A program made the position numbers and the translations under genes. Of a DNA stretch of 64,000 nt, positions 47,964 to 58,439 are shown in pieces. Where the stretch lies: contig QCKO01000004.1 in assembly GCA_003215315.1 (NCBI GenBank), positions 55,753 to 119,752 of the forward strand, given 5' to 3'. Positions within the stretch are counted from its first letter, which is position 1; the number at the start of each line of letters is the position of its first letter. Origin of the DNA: Prochlorococcus sp. AG-409-P19 (GTDB taxonomy: Bacteria; Cyanobacteriota; Cyanobacteriia; PCC-6307; Cyanobiaceae). The notes under the pieces are model-generated. The model made no database searches. It was not told the DNA's origin and saw only the letters and a list, made by a program, of their open reading frames with translations.

Positions 47964-50873
47964 TTATCTCCTTTGATAAATACTCAAAATTTCCGAACAT
48001 CTTTGACAAATAAAATCATTACTCAGATCTTGGCTTTCTATAGTTTCATAATGCCAACACCTTTCACATTTTCTCCCCCTAGCTCTAGAAACTTCTATAG
48101 TCCCAAACTTATTTTCCTCTTCAACTAAAATTTCTGCCCATGGTTCGCCGCCTATCTGCAAATGAGAAACAAGAAGCCAATCTCTTAATAAATCCACTTC
48201 TTTGTTACCATTTTTACTAAGCCATTCAATTGCTTTTAAAAGTGGCTCATAAGAAATTTGTATTCTTATAGCAGCTTCAAGAGATGAGCCTAATTCCTGT
48301 TTATTCCTACATTCCTCTAACATTTTATTGATAACACCTCTAAATTCACGAAGTTCAGAAATATGATTAGTTAAATCATCATCACGCCATGAATCTGGTG
48401 GTGTTGGCCAAGATGTTTTAAAAACCGAAATATGATTTAGTGAATAAGGAATATTTTGCCATATATCCTCTGCCATATGCGACATTACTGGTGCAATCAA
48501 GGCAGAAAGTCGTTCAATAATTAATGACAAAACAGTTTGGCAACTTCTTCTTCTAAAATCAGAATTTAAACTTACATATAGTCTATCTTTAGCTATATCT
48601 AGATAAAAGTTAGAAAGCTCGACTACACAAAAATTTTGAATTATTTGAAAAAACTTATAAAATTCGTATTTATTAAAAGCCAAGGTCACTTCATCAATTA
48701 CTTGAGCTGTCCTATGAAGCATCCAGCGATCTAACAATGGTAACTTCTGCACATCTATTGCATCACTTAAAGGTTCAAAGTCATAAAGGTTTCCTAATAA
48801 ATATCTGGATGTATTTCTTACCTTGCGATAAACATCTGAAATTTGTTTTAAAATACTTTGACCAATTGGAACATCAACTGAATAATCAACAGAGCTCACC
48901 CATAACCTAAGAACATCTGCACCATATGCAGGCTGATTTTTTTTATTTGGGCCTCCATTAATAATCATTAAAGGGTCAACAATATTCCCCAATGACTTAC
49001 TCATTTTTCTTCCATTCTCATCTAATACAAAGCCATGAGTTAGTACACTCTTGAATGGCGCTTTCTGGTTAACAGCCACAGATGTTAACAAAGAAGATTG
49101 AAACCAGCCTCTATGCTGATCGGAACCTTCAAGATACAAATCCGCAGGGTAATTTATATCAGATTCCTCATCAATAACAGAGGACCAACTAGAACCAGAG
49201 TCAAACCAGACGTCCATTGTATCTGTACCTTTCCTCCAAAGATCAGATTCGTGTGAATATTTAGGTGGCAAAAGTTGAGATTCATCTAATTCCCACCAAA
49301 TATCAGCTCCATGCTTAGAAAATAAATCTTTTATATGAGATATAGTTGTCTCATTAAGTAAAATATCCTTACCATCTTTTTGATAGAAAACTGGAATCGG
49401 TACACCCCAAGTACGTTGCCTAGAAATACACCAATCACCTCTTTCTTTAACCATTGACTCTATTCTATTTTGACCTGAATCTGGCAACCATTCAACTTCT
49501 TTAATTGCATCCAAAGCAGATTTTCTAAAGCCTTCTACAGAAGCAAACCATTGCTCGGTAGCTCTAAAAATGGTTGGTTTTTTAGTTCTCCAATCGTATG
49601 GATATTTATGCTCATAAGGTACTTCAGCTAACAAAGCACCTGCTTCGGCCAAATCACTTATAATTACATCATTAGCATCTTTTAAAACATTCAGGCCTTC
49701 AAACTTACCTGCCTTTTTGGTAAACAAACCCTTTTCATTAACTGGACAAAATATCTCAAGTCCATATTTTATTCCTGTATTAAAATCATCAATACCATGA
49801 CCAGGTGCAGTATGAACAAGGCCTGTACCAGATTCAACAGTAATATAATCACCTCCTGAAACTACTGGGGAAGTTCGTTTCATCAATGGATGATGATAGA
49901 TGATTCCTTCAAGTAATTCTCCTTTTACAAGTGCTCTTTGTACTAACTTAATCTGAATCTTTTCAGAAACTTCTTCTAATAAAGTAGAAGCCAAAATAAA
50001 TAGTCTATTATCAACATCTGAGGCAAAGACATATTCCAAATTCTTATTAATCGAAATCGCCATATTGCCTGGTAATGTCCAGGGAGTAGTAGTCCAAATG
50101 GCAAGTTTAATATTATCAATCTTATTGTCTTTATTTAATTCCAATCCTTGTTGGCTAAGGTTATCAATTAAATTCTCTGGTAATTTTGCAACTGGAAATC
50201 CAACATAAATACTTTGACTAATATGACCAGCTGGATATTCTAATTCTGCTTCAGCTAAAGCAGTCCTTGAGCTAGGGCTCCAATGAACAGGTTTTAATCC
50301 TCTATATATAAAACCTTTTAACGCCATTTGACCAAATACTTTAATTTGTGAGGCTTCATATTGTTTCTGAAGAGTTAAATATGGGTTATCCCAATCACCC
50401 CAAATACCCCACCTTTTAAAACCTTGCATCTGACTTTTGACTTGTTTCTTTGCATATTCAGCTGCTTTCTTACGTAGGGCTAATGGAGACAACTCAGATC
50501 TCTTCGATTTTTCTAATGATTGAAGGACTTTCAATTCTATTGGTAATCCATGACAATCCCAACCAGGGATATAACGAACCTTTCGGCCTTTCATTATTTG
50601 ATATTTATTTATTATGTCTTTGAGGATTTTATTAAGAGCGTGCCCCATATGAAGAGGCCCATTGGCATATGGAGGGCCATCATGCAAAGTAAAAGGTTCT
50701 CCTGTATTTTCCAACCCAAGTTCAAAATCAATTTTCTGATCTTTCCAAAAAGCCTGCAACTCTGGCTCTCGCTGAATTGCATTTGCTCTCATACCAAAAT
50801 TCGTTTGTAAAAGGTTGAGAGTGTTTTTATAAGACGGACGATTTTCTCCGTCCTTTTTATGCTCCTGATTCAC
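47964..50873 (-). CDS. ileS: isoleucyl-tRNA synthetase
   Basis: Class I synthetase of 969 residues. The HIGH-type motif [10 protein letters not shown] (HMGH at 75-78) and [12 protein letters not shown] are present, with a long CP1 editing domain between them ([28 protein letters not shown]). The C-terminal zinc fingers CERCWHYE...ICQRC mark the bacterial type. Charges Ile, edits Val. Confidence 0.97.
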   Translation of the reverse strand: MNQEHKKDGENRPSYKNTLNLLQTNFGMRANAIQREPELQAFWKDQKIDFELGLENTGEPFTLHDGPPYANGPLHMGHALNKILKDIINKYQIMKGRKVRYIPGWDCHGLPIELKVLQSLEKSKRSELSPLALRKKAAEYAKKQVKSQMQGFKRWGIWGDWDNPYLTLQKQYEASQIKVFGQMALKGFIYRGLKPVHWSPSSRTALAEAELEYPAGHISQSIYVGFPVAKLPENLIDNLSQQGLELNKDNKIDNIKLAIWTTTPWTLPGNMAISINKNLEYVFASDVDNRLFILASTLLEEVSEKIQIKLVQRALVKGELLEGIIYHHPLMKRTSPVVSGGDYITVESGTGLVHTAPGHGIDDFNTGIKYGLEIFCPVNEKGLFTKKAGKFEGLNVLKDANDVIISDLAEAGALLAEVPYEHKYPYDWRTKKPTIFRATEQWFASVEGFRKSALDAIKEVEWLPDSGQNRIESMVKERGDWCISRQRTWGVPIPVFYQKDGKDILLNETTISHIKDLFSKHGADIWWELDESQLLPPKYSHESDLWRKGTDTMDVWFDSGSSWSSVIDEESDINYPADLYLEGSDQHRGWFQSSLLTSVAVNQKAPFKSVLTHGFVLDENGRKMSKSLGNIVDPLMIINGGPNKKNQPAYGADVLRLWVSSVDYSVDVPIGQSILKQISDVYRKVRNTSRYLLGNLYDFEPLSDAIDVQKLPLLDRWMLHRTAQVIDEVTLAFNKYEFYKFFQIIQNFCVVELSNFYLDIAKDRLYVSLNSDFRRRSCQTVLSLIIERLSALIAPVMSHMAEDIWQNIPYSLNHISVFKTSWPTPPDSWRDDDLTNHISELREFRGVINKMLEECRNKQELGSSLEAAIRIQISYEPLLKAIEWLSKNGNKEVDLLRDWLLVSHLQIGGEPWAEILVEEENKFGTIEVSRARGRKCERCWHYETIESQDLSNDFICQRCSEILSIYQRR

Positions 50874-50966
50874 TTTAGCTATTAATCAATTACAATTATG
50901 GTCCCTAATGATCATATTACTAGAGAGGGATCTGATCTTTTCCGTTAAAATTTCAAAGGCAGCTAA

Positions 50967-51446
50967 CTAACTCTCTAATCTCTTTTTTTCTTCTCTATCA
51001 AAACCCTGTTGCTGCGTAGCTTCATTAATTTCAGGGCGAACCCATTTTTTTGTAATGACTTTTTTCTTTGGTTGAATTGCTAATATTTTATGTAATTGAA
51101 AAATGCTTTTAACCATTTCTTTCAAAACGGAGGCCAATTGGCTAAAAGATGTATACCATCTTTCAAGGGATCTAATACGATTTTTTTCTTCCACCGCAAG
51201 TCGCTCCCATCTACTTTCTGCAATCTCAAGTAACATTTTGCTGAAAATAATTACTCCAACAACTAGTACTATCAATGGCGATCCTTTAAAAAGGTCACTA
51301 TCAAGATAAAGAACTAAACCTTGTGCCAAGAAAAGGCTGCCTAATAAACCATCTCTAGGTCTGCTTAATTCAGTCAAAAGCAAAGGCAATAGCAATATTA
51401 AAAATCCCAGAAGAATTGAAACGCATCCAAGTATCAATGAGATCAT
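50967..51446 (-). CDS. ycf66: Ycf66-like membrane protein
   Basis: I place the start at ATG 51446 (MISLILGCVSILLGF; 159 residues), since the upstream part of the track ORF (51554) looks non-coding. Two membrane stretches (MISLILGCVSILLGFLILLLPLLL and LIVLVVGVIIFSKMLLEI) are followed by a charged, coiled-coil-like tail. The pattern GSLFLAQGLVLYLDSDLF recalls Ycf66, a conserved cyanobacterial/algal protein with no settled function. Assignment is from memory and moderate. Confidence 0.6.
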   Translation of the reverse strand: MISLILGCVSILLGFLILLLPLLLTELSRPRDGLLGSLFLAQGLVLYLDSDLFKGSPLIVLVVGVIIFSKMLLEIAESRWERLAVEEKNRIRSLERWYTSFSQLASVLKEMVKSIFQLHKILAIQPKKKVITKKWVRPEINEATQQQGFDREEKKRLES

Positions 51447-51874
51447 TAGTGTCTTTAATTTACCATTTTCTATTGTTTTACTATAACTAGCTTCTCTATA
51501 TGAAAGCCAGAAAAGACAATTCTTATGAGCATCCTGAGAAAAAATCAAATGCAAAAAAAATATGATTATTCATTAATGGATCTCTTTTTTTAAAATTTAT
51601 CTTAATAGGATCGCTATTCTTGGCCAAAGAAATATAGTTTATAACCTATAATAATTTTCTAGAAACTAGATAAAGTGCAATTTCAGCATATAAAGAAATT
51701 AACATCCACTATTCTGAAAGAGATCATCAAGTAAATATTCCATCAAACTTTATTTAGATAATTACAAACTTAATCTCTTTTAGTTTATATAAATTTTAAA
51801 TTTACCAAAAATTAATACTTACTAAAAAATGATTTTGGTACCTCTCTGGATTATGATAATTTTCAGATTCTCTA
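51447..51874. other. 428-nt AT-rich gap before tRNA-Leu
   Basis: I see no ORF or structured RNA signature here. GATAAT at 51855-51860, about 15 nt before the tRNA, is a plausible -10 for it. The size depends on the Ycf66-like start choice. Confidence 0.4.
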
Positions 51875-51956
51875 GCCCACCTGGCGGAATTGGTAGACGC
51901 GCTGGTTTTAGGTACCAGTGACTTCGGTCGTGGGAGTTCAAGTCTCCCGGTGGGCA
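51875..51956 (+). tRNA. trnL: tRNA-Leu (TAG)
   Basis: An 82-nt class II tRNA: acceptor GCCCACC with GGTGGGC, discriminator A; anticodon stem-loop CTGGT-TTTAGGT-ACCAG with anticodon TAG; a long variable arm (TGACTTCGGTCG); T arm GGGAG-TTCAAGT-CTCCC. It reads CUA/CUG-type codons. CCA is not encoded. Confidence 0.95.
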
Positions 51957-52009
51957 TTTTTTCTTATCCTGAAAGTATTCATCGTCCTATAGCAACATTC
52001 CATTAAGCA

Positions 52010-53044
52010 ATGACACAGTGCTTATCGAGGTCTCAACATAACAAGGCCACGAAAAACATGAAGTCATCAAATGACTGGACAAATGAGATCAAGGATTACC
52101 TTGATCCTCCAGGGACTCTTAATGTAACTGTAGGGCTATTTATTGGTGGTTATGTTCTCGCAGCTCTAAGTATTTGGCAGTGGTATCAAGGAGAATGGCC
52201 TTTACCTCTTTTAGTCGGAATTGCTTTTCTATCGCTTCATATGGAAGGCACCGTAATACATGACGCATGCCACAACTCAGCGCATCCAAACAAATGGATT
52301 AATCAATTGATGGGCCATGGAGCTGCCATTTTATTAGGTTTTAGTTTTCCAGTATTCACGAGAGTTCATCTAGAACACCACAAATATGTAAATGACCCCA
52401 AAAATGATCCGGATCATATTGTCAGTACATTTGGTCCTGTCTGGCTAATAGCGCCTAGATTCTTTTACCACGAATATTTCTTTTTTGAAAGGAAGCTTTG
52501 GCGTAAATATGAACTAATGCAATGGGGAATAGAAAGAGGTTTATTTATTTCTATCGTAATTGCAGGAATTAAATTTGGTTTTATGAATGTAATTTATAAT
52601 TTATGGTTTGGTCCTGCTCTTATGGTGGGAGTAACTCTTGGAATATTTTTTGATTACTTACCTCATAGGCCTTTTCAATCGAGAAACAGATGGAAGAATG
52701 CAAGAGTTTACCCTAGTAGAGTAATGAATTTATTAATTATGGGTCAGAACTATCATTTAATACATCATCTATGGCCTTCAATACCATGGTTTGAATATAA
52801 ACCTGCTTACGAGAAAACAAAACCTCTATTAGATCAAAAAGGTTCGCCTCAAAGAATGGGTATATTTGAGACAAGGAAAGATGGATTTAATTTTCTTTAT
52901 GACATAGTTCTTGGAATTCGGAGTCATAAGACAAAACGCAGCAAAATGAGAACTTTTGCAAGGATAATACCAAGATATCTATGGAGAAAAAAATATATCC
53001 AATTAATACATAGAAGTGCAATCCGAACAATTAATCATAATTAA
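52010..53044 (+). CDS. crtR: beta-carotene hydroxylase (CrtR type)
   Basis: A fatty-acid-desaturase-like hydroxylase that makes zeaxanthin, a main photoprotective carotenoid of Prochlorococcus. Histidine boxes HDACH (84-88), HLEHH (120-124) and YHLIHH near residue 245 are intact, with four membrane helices. 344 residues; the N-terminal ~20 residues look extra and MKSSND at residue 17 is a possible start. It stands alone after tRNA-Leu. Confidence 0.93.
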   Translation: MTQCLSRSQHNKATKNMKSSNDWTNEIKDYLDPPGTLNVTVGLFIGGYVLAALSIWQWYQGEWPLPLLVGIAFLSLHMEGTVIHDACHNSAHPNKWINQLMGHGAAILLGFSFPVFTRVHLEHHKYVNDPKNDPDHIVSTFGPVWLIAPRFFYHEYFFFERKLWRKYELMQWGIERGLFISIVIAGIKFGFMNVIYNLWFGPALMVGVTLGIFFDYLPHRPFQSRNRWKNARVYPSRVMNLLIMGQNYHLIHHLWPSIPWFEYKPAYEKTKPLLDQKGSPQRMGIFETRKDGFNFLYDIVLGIRSHKTKRSKMRTFARIIPRYLWRKKYIQLIHRSAIRTINHN

Positions 53045-53054
53045 AATGTTATTT

Positions 53055-53342
53055 CTACAAAATTCTTGGAACTCTAAAGAAGTCTCCTTCTCTTAGTGGT
53101 GCTTGATCCATAATTTCTTCACGAACTTCTGTTTGCTTAACTAAATCTTCTCTTACCGCATTAACCACTTCAACAGCCCTAGTTGTTGGTGGTATTCCTT
53201 CTGTATCAACTTTTTGGAGTTGCTCTACATAAGATAAAATTTCCTCAAGTTGTTTTGTATAAACTTGAATCTGCTCATTAGGTATTTGCAATCTAGCTAA
53301 AGCTGCAACTTTACTCAAATCAGATGGGGTTATTTTAGGCAT
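53055..53342 (-). CDS. gatC: aspartyl/glutamyl-tRNA amidotransferase subunit C
   Basis: GatC helps GatA and GatB convert Glu-tRNA(Gln) (and Asp-tRNA(Asn)) to the amide form. [39 protein letters not shown] and the C-terminal [13 protein letters not shown] are typical. 95 residues. It is 3 nt downstream of the creatininase-family gene, on the same strand. Confidence 0.92.
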   Translation of the reverse strand: MPKITPSDLSKVAALARLQIPNEQIQVYTKQLEEILSYVEQLQKVDTEGIPPTTRAVEVVNAVREDLVKQTEVREEIMDQAPLREGDFFRVPRIL

Positions 53343-53345
53343 AAT

Positions 53346-54116
53346 TCAAGAGAGGAATTCAATAAGATCTTTGCTTAAAGCTTTAGATGCTTTCTTAAGA
53401 AAAATAGCACCATGCTCTGGCTTGGCCAAATAAGGCTCTGAACCCATTCGCCCATCTGGATGCCTCCTACGAAAATCCAAAAAGCTGTTGATCTTTCCCG
53501 CTGGTTTTGCCCTTGGAAGAGGTAAATGTTTTTCAAGCAAAGTAGGCTGAAGGTATAACGTCAATGATATTTCACTAGGAGTAGCGTGTTGACCTTCATG
53601 ATCACCATAGAGTTTTCTTGCTTCAGCATATACCTCTGGAACCATAAACCAACTAGCAACCTTACACCTCAGATTTGAAGCTACATCTAAGTGCTGAGCA
53701 ATTGCTGATGAGTAAGCCTCATGGAAAGCAGCCTTTAAAATTGCAATATTTCCTCCATGACCATTAACAAAAAAGATTCTTTCAAAACCGTTTCTTGCTA
53801 AAGATAAAACCAAATCATGAACCACTGATATTAGTGTTTTAGGACGAAGACTCATAGTTCCTGGAAAACCTAAATGATGCTCAGCCATCCCAAAAACCTG
53901 ACAAGGTGCAACAAGTACACCTGTAAGCAATCCAACTTCTCTCGCAATGGATTCCGCTGTCAATGAATCTGTACCGATTGCCCCAGTTGGTCCATGTTGC
54001 TCAATTGATCCAATCGGTAAAATAATGCCCTTATTAATCTTGAGATAATCATTCACCTCTTTCCAACTACGCAGATCTAAACGTATATTTGAAAAGTCTT
54101 TTTTCTTAGCTTCCAA
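53346..54116 (-). CDS. creatininase family metallohydrolase
   Basis: The metal-binding pattern PIGSIEQHGPTGAIGTDSLTAE (Glu39, His41, Asp50) and FVNGHGGN, EGQHATPSE are visible in 256 residues. The family includes creatinine amidohydrolase and relatives that cleave cyclic amides in cofactor or peptide maturation. Its substrate is not predictable. It forms a unit with gatC (3-nt gap), a pairing that may be mere proximity. Confidence 0.85.
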   Translation of the reverse strand: MEAKKKDFSNIRLDLRSWKEVNDYLKINKGIILPIGSIEQHGPTGAIGTDSLTAESIAREVGLLTGVLVAPCQVFGMAEHHLGFPGTMSLRPKTLISVVHDLVLSLARNGFERIFFVNGHGGNIAILKAAFHEAYSSAIAQHLDVASNLRCKVASWFMVPEVYAEARKLYGDHEGQHATPSEISLTLYLQPTLLEKHLPLPRAKPAGKINSFLDFRRRHPDGRMGSEPYLAKPEHGAIFLKKASKALSKDLIEFLS

Positions 54117-54259
54117 GGGAAATAAACATCTAGAAATTACATTAGGATACGTTTGAGTAAGAAAAATGCTTCATTAGCATTAATTTTTAATTGTCTCTTG
54201 CAAAAAAAATGAGTTATAAGTAAAGAACAACTCAATAAAATTCACCCAATTTTTCCAAA

Positions 54260-54876
54260 TAACACATTCACCGCTTAAAAAAGAATTTTTCTATCGTCCT
54301 GCACATCTTGTTGCACCTGATTTGCTGGGTTGCCAATTAATAAAAAAGGAATCAGAAAATCTTTTAATAAAAGGAATAATTGTCGAAACAGAGGCTTACT
54401 CTCAAGAAGAGCCATCATGCCATGGTCATAAAAGCCGAACTCATAGAAATGAAACTCTTTTTGCAGAGCCTGGAAGATTTTATGTGTACATAACTTTTGG
54501 AATCCATTACTGTTTAAATGTGGTCACAGGAAAAAAAAATTGGGCTAATGGTGTGCTTATAAGGTCTTTAGCTATTCCAAATGAGCATGAAAAGTCTGCA
54601 GCAGGACCAGGCTTACTAACTAAGAGGTATGGTTTAAATAGAAATCATGACAACTTAGAAGTATCAATCAATAATGGTTTATGGATTAGTAAAGGCTTTA
54701 CGACCAAAGAGTTTGGAAAAATTATTCAAACAACTAGAATTGGTATTACGAAAGCTAAGCATTTACCTTGGCGCTGGTACATCCAAAATAGTAGAAGCAT
54801 TAGCAAAAGGGTAAAAGGAGACTTAACTCCTTCACTGAACGATTCTTGGAGACCTTCTTTAAGGGAGACCCTATGA
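54260..54876 (+). CDS. mpg: 3-methyladenine (alkyladenine) DNA glycosylase, start unclear
   Basis: An AAG/MPG-type base excision glycosylase: [20 protein letters not shown] and [16 protein letters not shown], with [18 protein letters not shown], are conserved. The track starts at TTG 54322, which would lose the [12 protein letters not shown] part. The reading frame is open from 54220, but contains no ATG, GTG or TTG before 54322; ATA (54259) and other rare codons are the only options. The start coordinate is therefore approximate. ATGA overlap with pyrB shows coupling. Confidence 0.78.
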
Positions 54877-55892
54877 AAAGCTGGGCACATAATCACATAA
54901 TTGATCTTGCTTCCTTTTCAATAGATGATTATGAAACTGTTTTAGAACTGACCAATAGATTTAAACAAGTTCCAACCTCTAGCTCAGGCAAGATACCTGC
55001 ATTGCAGGGTAAATTACTTACAACTTTATTCTTCGAACCAAGCACAAGAACAAGAAGCAGTTTTGAGCTAGCAGCAAAAAGGCTATCAGCAGATGTTCAA
55101 AGTTTTTCTCCTACGAATAGCTCATTAAGCAAAGGTGAAACACCTCTAGATACTGCCTTAACATATATTTCAATGGGTTCAAATATACTTATTGTTCGTC
55201 ATAGTTCAACTAATGTTCCAGCTGAATTAGCAAATTATATAGATAAGAATGGGCTTAAAGCTTCAATTCTAAATGGCGGTGATGGACTTCATAGTCATCC
55301 CAGTCAAGGGCTTCTAGATCTTTTTACTTTAGCTAATTTTTTCAATCCAATGAATCCTTCAACTAATGATTTGAAAAATAAAACCATCACCATTGTTGGT
55401 GATATTCTTCATTCTAGAGTTGCAAGATCAAACATTTGGGCACTTACGGGATGTGGTGCGAATGTAATACTTTGTGGTCCATTAAGTATACTCCCAGATG
55501 AGTTCTCAGAATTTGTAAATAGCCCTCCTCCTGGACAAAAATATGACCCAATTAAAAATAGAGGAAAAGTAACTATAATTAGATCCTTAAAAGATGCACT
55601 AGAGGATACTGATGCTGTGATGACTTTAAGAATTCAAAAAGAAAGAATGAAACAAAATTTACTTAGCGATTTTGATTCTTATCACAAAAATTATGGCATT
55701 ACTCATGAAAAATTAAAATGGTGCAAGAAATCAATCCCAATTCTTCATCCAGGGCCTGTAAATAGAGGGATAGAAATAAGTAGTCAAATAGTTGAAGATC
55801 AATCAATCAGTCTTATCGATAAACAAGTCATAAATGGAATCCCAACAAGAATGGCTTTACTTTATTTACTTGCGACAATGAAAAACAAATAG
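54873..55892 (+). CDS. pyrB: aspartate carbamoyltransferase catalytic subunit
   Basis: The first committed step of pyrimidine synthesis. [19 protein letters not shown] (carbamoyl-phosphate site) and [12 protein letters not shown] with [13 protein letters not shown] are conserved. The track begins at TTG 54846, but [16 protein letters not shown] at ATG 54873 is the family start (339 residues); the ATG overlaps the mpg TGA. Confidence 0.95.
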   Translation: MKSWAHNHIIDLASFSIDDYETVLELTNRFKQVPTSSSGKIPALQGKLLTTLFFEPSTRTRSSFELAAKRLSADVQSFSPTNSSLSKGETPLDTALTYISMGSNILIVRHSSTNVPAELANYIDKNGLKASILNGGDGLHSHPSQGLLDLFTLANFFNPMNPSTNDLKNKTITIVGDILHSRVARSNIWALTGCGANVILCGPLSILPDEFSEFVNSPPPGQKYDPIKNRGKVTIIRSLKDALEDTDAVMTLRIQKERMKQNLLSDFDSYHKNYGITHEKLKWCKKSIPILHPGPVNRGIEISSQIVEDQSISLIDKQVINGIPTRMALLYLLATMKNK

Positions 55893-55909
55893 CAATCTAA
55901 TATAAATAA

Positions 55910-56251
55910 TTATAATAGCTTTAAAGCTTCAGTAAATAGTCCATAAATTGTTCCCATTCGAAAGAAATCAAGGATACCTAAAATGATCAAAGGTTTTCGA
56001 TTTTGCTTACAAAATGTTCTTATTTTAATCATCAACTCAAGCATGAGCAATGTAACCAAAGCACCAACAGGATCGAACAAGGCTAACACTCCATTAATCA
56101 TGCCCAAAGAACTACCAATGAAAAAACCTAATAGAAAAATAATTGCCAGTAATGAATACCTTCTCCATGGATTGGCAGCCCAATATCCCAAGTTAATCAG
56201 AAACTCTGATGAATACCTATACAATTTTGTTGATTGCATTCTTGAAGCCAT
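55910..56251 (-). CDS. ycf20: Ycf20-like (DUF565) membrane protein
   Basis: I start at ATG 56251 (MASRMQSTKLYRYSSEF; 113 residues) rather than the track's TTG at 56266. WAANPWRRYSLLAIIFLLGFFIGSSLGMINGVLALFDP is the DUF565/Ycf20 core, with two membrane helices. In plants a homologue affects photoprotection; no direct evidence for a bacterial role is given here. It is convergent with pyrB across 17 nt. Confidence 0.75.
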   Translation of the reverse strand: MASRMQSTKLYRYSSEFLINLGYWAANPWRRYSLLAIIFLLGFFIGSSLGMINGVLALFDPVGALVTLLMLELMIKIRTFCKQNRKPLIILGILDFFRMGTIYGLFTEALKLL

Positions 56252-56661
56252 TTTCAAAGGCAGCAATTCTAAAACTGCTCATTTTTTTAATTAAAAGTAT
56301 TTTATATGATAACTAAAAAAATACAATTCTCATTATTATTTTAATCATAAACAACAAAAAATAAGAATCCTAATTAAATTTAGAATGGCAATCTTTAATC
56401 CGTTAGAGATCTTTTGTTCAACTTATTTTAACCCTCTGATACATTCAAAAGAGCCTCTAACTGACGTATGAGACTTCGAACCTCTCCTGCCTATGGCAAT
56501 AAATTTTCCTGATGAAGAGCTCAATGCAACACTGTCTACTCTTGGAGAAGAAATCAAAATAGCCAGCCAAATACTCTTGTGCCGCTTGAAGGATAATTCT
56601 CTTCATTTTGTTCAAATCCTTTTGAGGTAATACATGTTCTATGGAAATTAAGAAAATTTTG
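56252..56661. other. 410-nt gap with a possible small ORF
   Basis: No recognisable gene or RNA is seen here apart from the 45-residue ORF at 56493-56630 listed separately. Much of the first half is very AT-rich (56290-56400). Confidence 0.4.
56493..56630 (+). CDS. possible small protein, unknown
   Basis: ATG 56493 to TAA 56630 encodes 45 residues (MAINFPDEELNATLSTLGEE…), with a mostly acidic first half and a hydrophobic, basic tail. No family is recognised. The weak signals are a plausible start (CCTATGG has no good Shine-Dalgarno) and amino acid use unlike noise. It sits in a 410-nt gap just before tRNA-Ala on the other strand. It is reported as a candidate only. Confidence 0.3.
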   Translation: MAINFPDEELNATLSTLGEEIKIASQILLCRLKDNSLHFVQILLR

Positions 56662-56734
56662 TGGAGAATAGGGGATTCGAACCCCTGGCCTCTGCGGTGC
56701 GATCACAGCGCTCTACCATCTGAGCTAATCCCCC
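56662..56734 (-). tRNA. trnA: tRNA-Ala (CGC)
   Basis: On the minus strand the acceptor GGGGGAT pairs with ATTCTCC (discriminator A), including the G3-U70 wobble pair that marks Ala identity. The anticodon stem CTGTG/CGCAG encloses loop ATCGCAC, so the anticodon is CGC. T arm AGGGG-TTCGAAT-CCCCT. CCA is not encoded. A CGC anticodon reads only GCG. Confidence 0.92.
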
Positions 56735-56933
56735 TAATATTTTGAATCTAGAAGAAAAATCATAAGAACTCAATCATCGCAATAGAGTTCTAAGATAAAA
56801 CAATTATTACCTTATGTATTTTTGACTGATACCCGCTTGAAAGAGAAAAAACCTCCAATAGGTAAGAATGAAGAGATTAGATCCAAATAATTAATTCAGA
56901 TTAAATACTCGCCTTAATTAAAGGAGAAACGAC

Positions 56934-58211
56934 ATGAATGCAAAAGTACAAGACTCACTCCAAAGTAAAAAAATATTAGTTGCTGCAACAGGAAGTATTG
57001 CCGCAGTAAAAACCACAAACCTGGTTAGCAACCTTATCAAAGCAGGTGCAGAAGTGAGATGTGTACTAACACCAAGTGCAGCTCAATTAATAAGTCCTCT
57101 AGCAGTATCAACCTTAAGCAGAAATATTTGTTATCAAGATCAAGACCAATGGAACCAATCTCAAACAAAACCATTGCATATTGAATTAGCAGAATGGGCA
57201 GAATTAATTGTTGTAGCACCTCTAAGTGCAACAACATTATCTAAATACGTTCATGGCAATGCAGAGGGCCTCTTGGCAAGCGTTTTATTAGCCAGCGAAA
57301 AACCAATAATTTTTGCTGCTGCTATGAACACTTCAATGTGGAAAAATAAATATGTTCAAAGGAACTGGGAATTAGTTACACAATCTGAAAACCTTATTTG
57401 TTTAGGTCCCAGTGCTGGACTGCTAGCTTGTGATCGTATTGGTGAAGGGAAAATGATAAGTATTGAGGTAATCCAATTAGCTATTAGAACAGCATTCATT
57501 TATATAAACAAAAAAATTCTTTTCAAAAAAGATTTTCAAGGGTTGCAATTATTAGTTACAGCTGGTCCAACCATTGAAAAGCTTGATTCAGCAAGATATC
57601 TGAGCAATCGCAGTAGCGGCAAAATGGGTCTTCTGATTGCTCATGCATCAAAATTGCGAGGAGCGAACGTAAATCTGATTCATGGGCCACTCAAAATAGA
57701 GGAAAGTTTTTTAGAAGGATTAAATGCGTCATCAGTAACAAGTACTTCAGAGATGCAAAGAGCAATCAAGGAATTACAACCTGAGATGAATGTCATCATT
57801 ATGGCTGCTGCTGTAGCAGATATAAAAATGAAAGAAAATCTCACAAACCAGAAACCTTCAAAAGATCAATTAATAAAGTCTTTTGAAAAAGGGATGAAAA
57901 AAACACCTGATCTACTTGCAGAAATTAATTCCAAAAAAAACAAATATCAAATTGTTATGGGTTTTACAGCCCTTACTGGATCAGATAGAGAGATCCAAAT
58001 ACTGGGAGAAGCTAAAAGGGTAGCGAAAGCTTGCGATTTCATGATGGCAAATCCAATTGATAGAGAAAATCAAGGCTTTGAAGAAAATTTCAATAGCGGT
58101 GTTCTCCTAAAACCAAATAAAAAATCAAAAGTTTTCCCAATTACAACCAAATTGACTCTTGCTCATGAACTCCTTGATGAAATTATCCAATATGAATTAT
58201 TAAATTCTTGA
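56934..58211 (+). CDS. coaBC: phosphopantothenoylcysteine synthetase/decarboxylase (CoaBC)
   Basis: Two steps of coenzyme A synthesis. The N-terminal flavoprotein decarboxylase (ILVAATGSIAAVKTTNLVSNL; AAAMNTSMW) is followed by the synthetase domain (VTAGPTIEKLDSARYLSNRSSGKMG; IIMAAAVADI; TPDLLAEI). Ribosome site AAAGGAG lies seven bases before the ATG. 425 residues, standalone gene. Confidence 0.95.
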   Translation: MNAKVQDSLQSKKILVAATGSIAAVKTTNLVSNLIKAGAEVRCVLTPSAAQLISPLAVSTLSRNICYQDQDQWNQSQTKPLHIELAEWAELIVVAPLSATTLSKYVHGNAEGLLASVLLASEKPIIFAAAMNTSMWKNKYVQRNWELVTQSENLICLGPSAGLLACDRIGEGKMISIEVIQLAIRTAFIYINKKILFKKDFQGLQLLVTAGPTIEKLDSARYLSNRSSGKMGLLIAHASKLRGANVNLIHGPLKIEESFLEGLNASSVTSTSEMQRAIKELQPEMNVIIMAAAVADIKMKENLTNQKPSKDQLIKSFEKGMKKTPDLLAEINSKKNKYQIVMGFTALTGSDREIQILGEAKRVAKACDFMMANPIDRENQGFEENFNSGVLLKPNKKSKVFPITTKLTLAHELLDEIIQYELLNS

Positions 58212-58380
58212 CAATTTATAAATAAACAATTTTTTTTATTTTTCCTTATCCAACACTGAAATGCATTGATATCAAAGGCATTTGAGCAAAAATGCATCTC
58301 TAATTCTGCCTTCTAATAAGCTACGGGTTGTTGAGAGCTGCAGAAGGCTTGTGATTTGAGGCATTTGCCCCCTGTATTAT

Positions 58381-58412
58381 CCCAACTGAATTAATTGGGC
58401 GGTTCCTACCGC
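58381..58412 (+). promoter_or_regulatory. paired hairpins in the psbO leader
   Basis: CCCAA...TTGGG (58381-58399) and GCGGT-TCCT-ACCGC (58399-58412, perfect 5-bp stem) sit side by side 28 nt before the psbO ATG. They are probably in the 5' leader and could influence stability or translation. Only the inverted repeats are observed; the role is inferred. Confidence 0.4.
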
Positions 58413-58439
58413 AGTTATTTAGCCATTCGGCGTCCTCTC

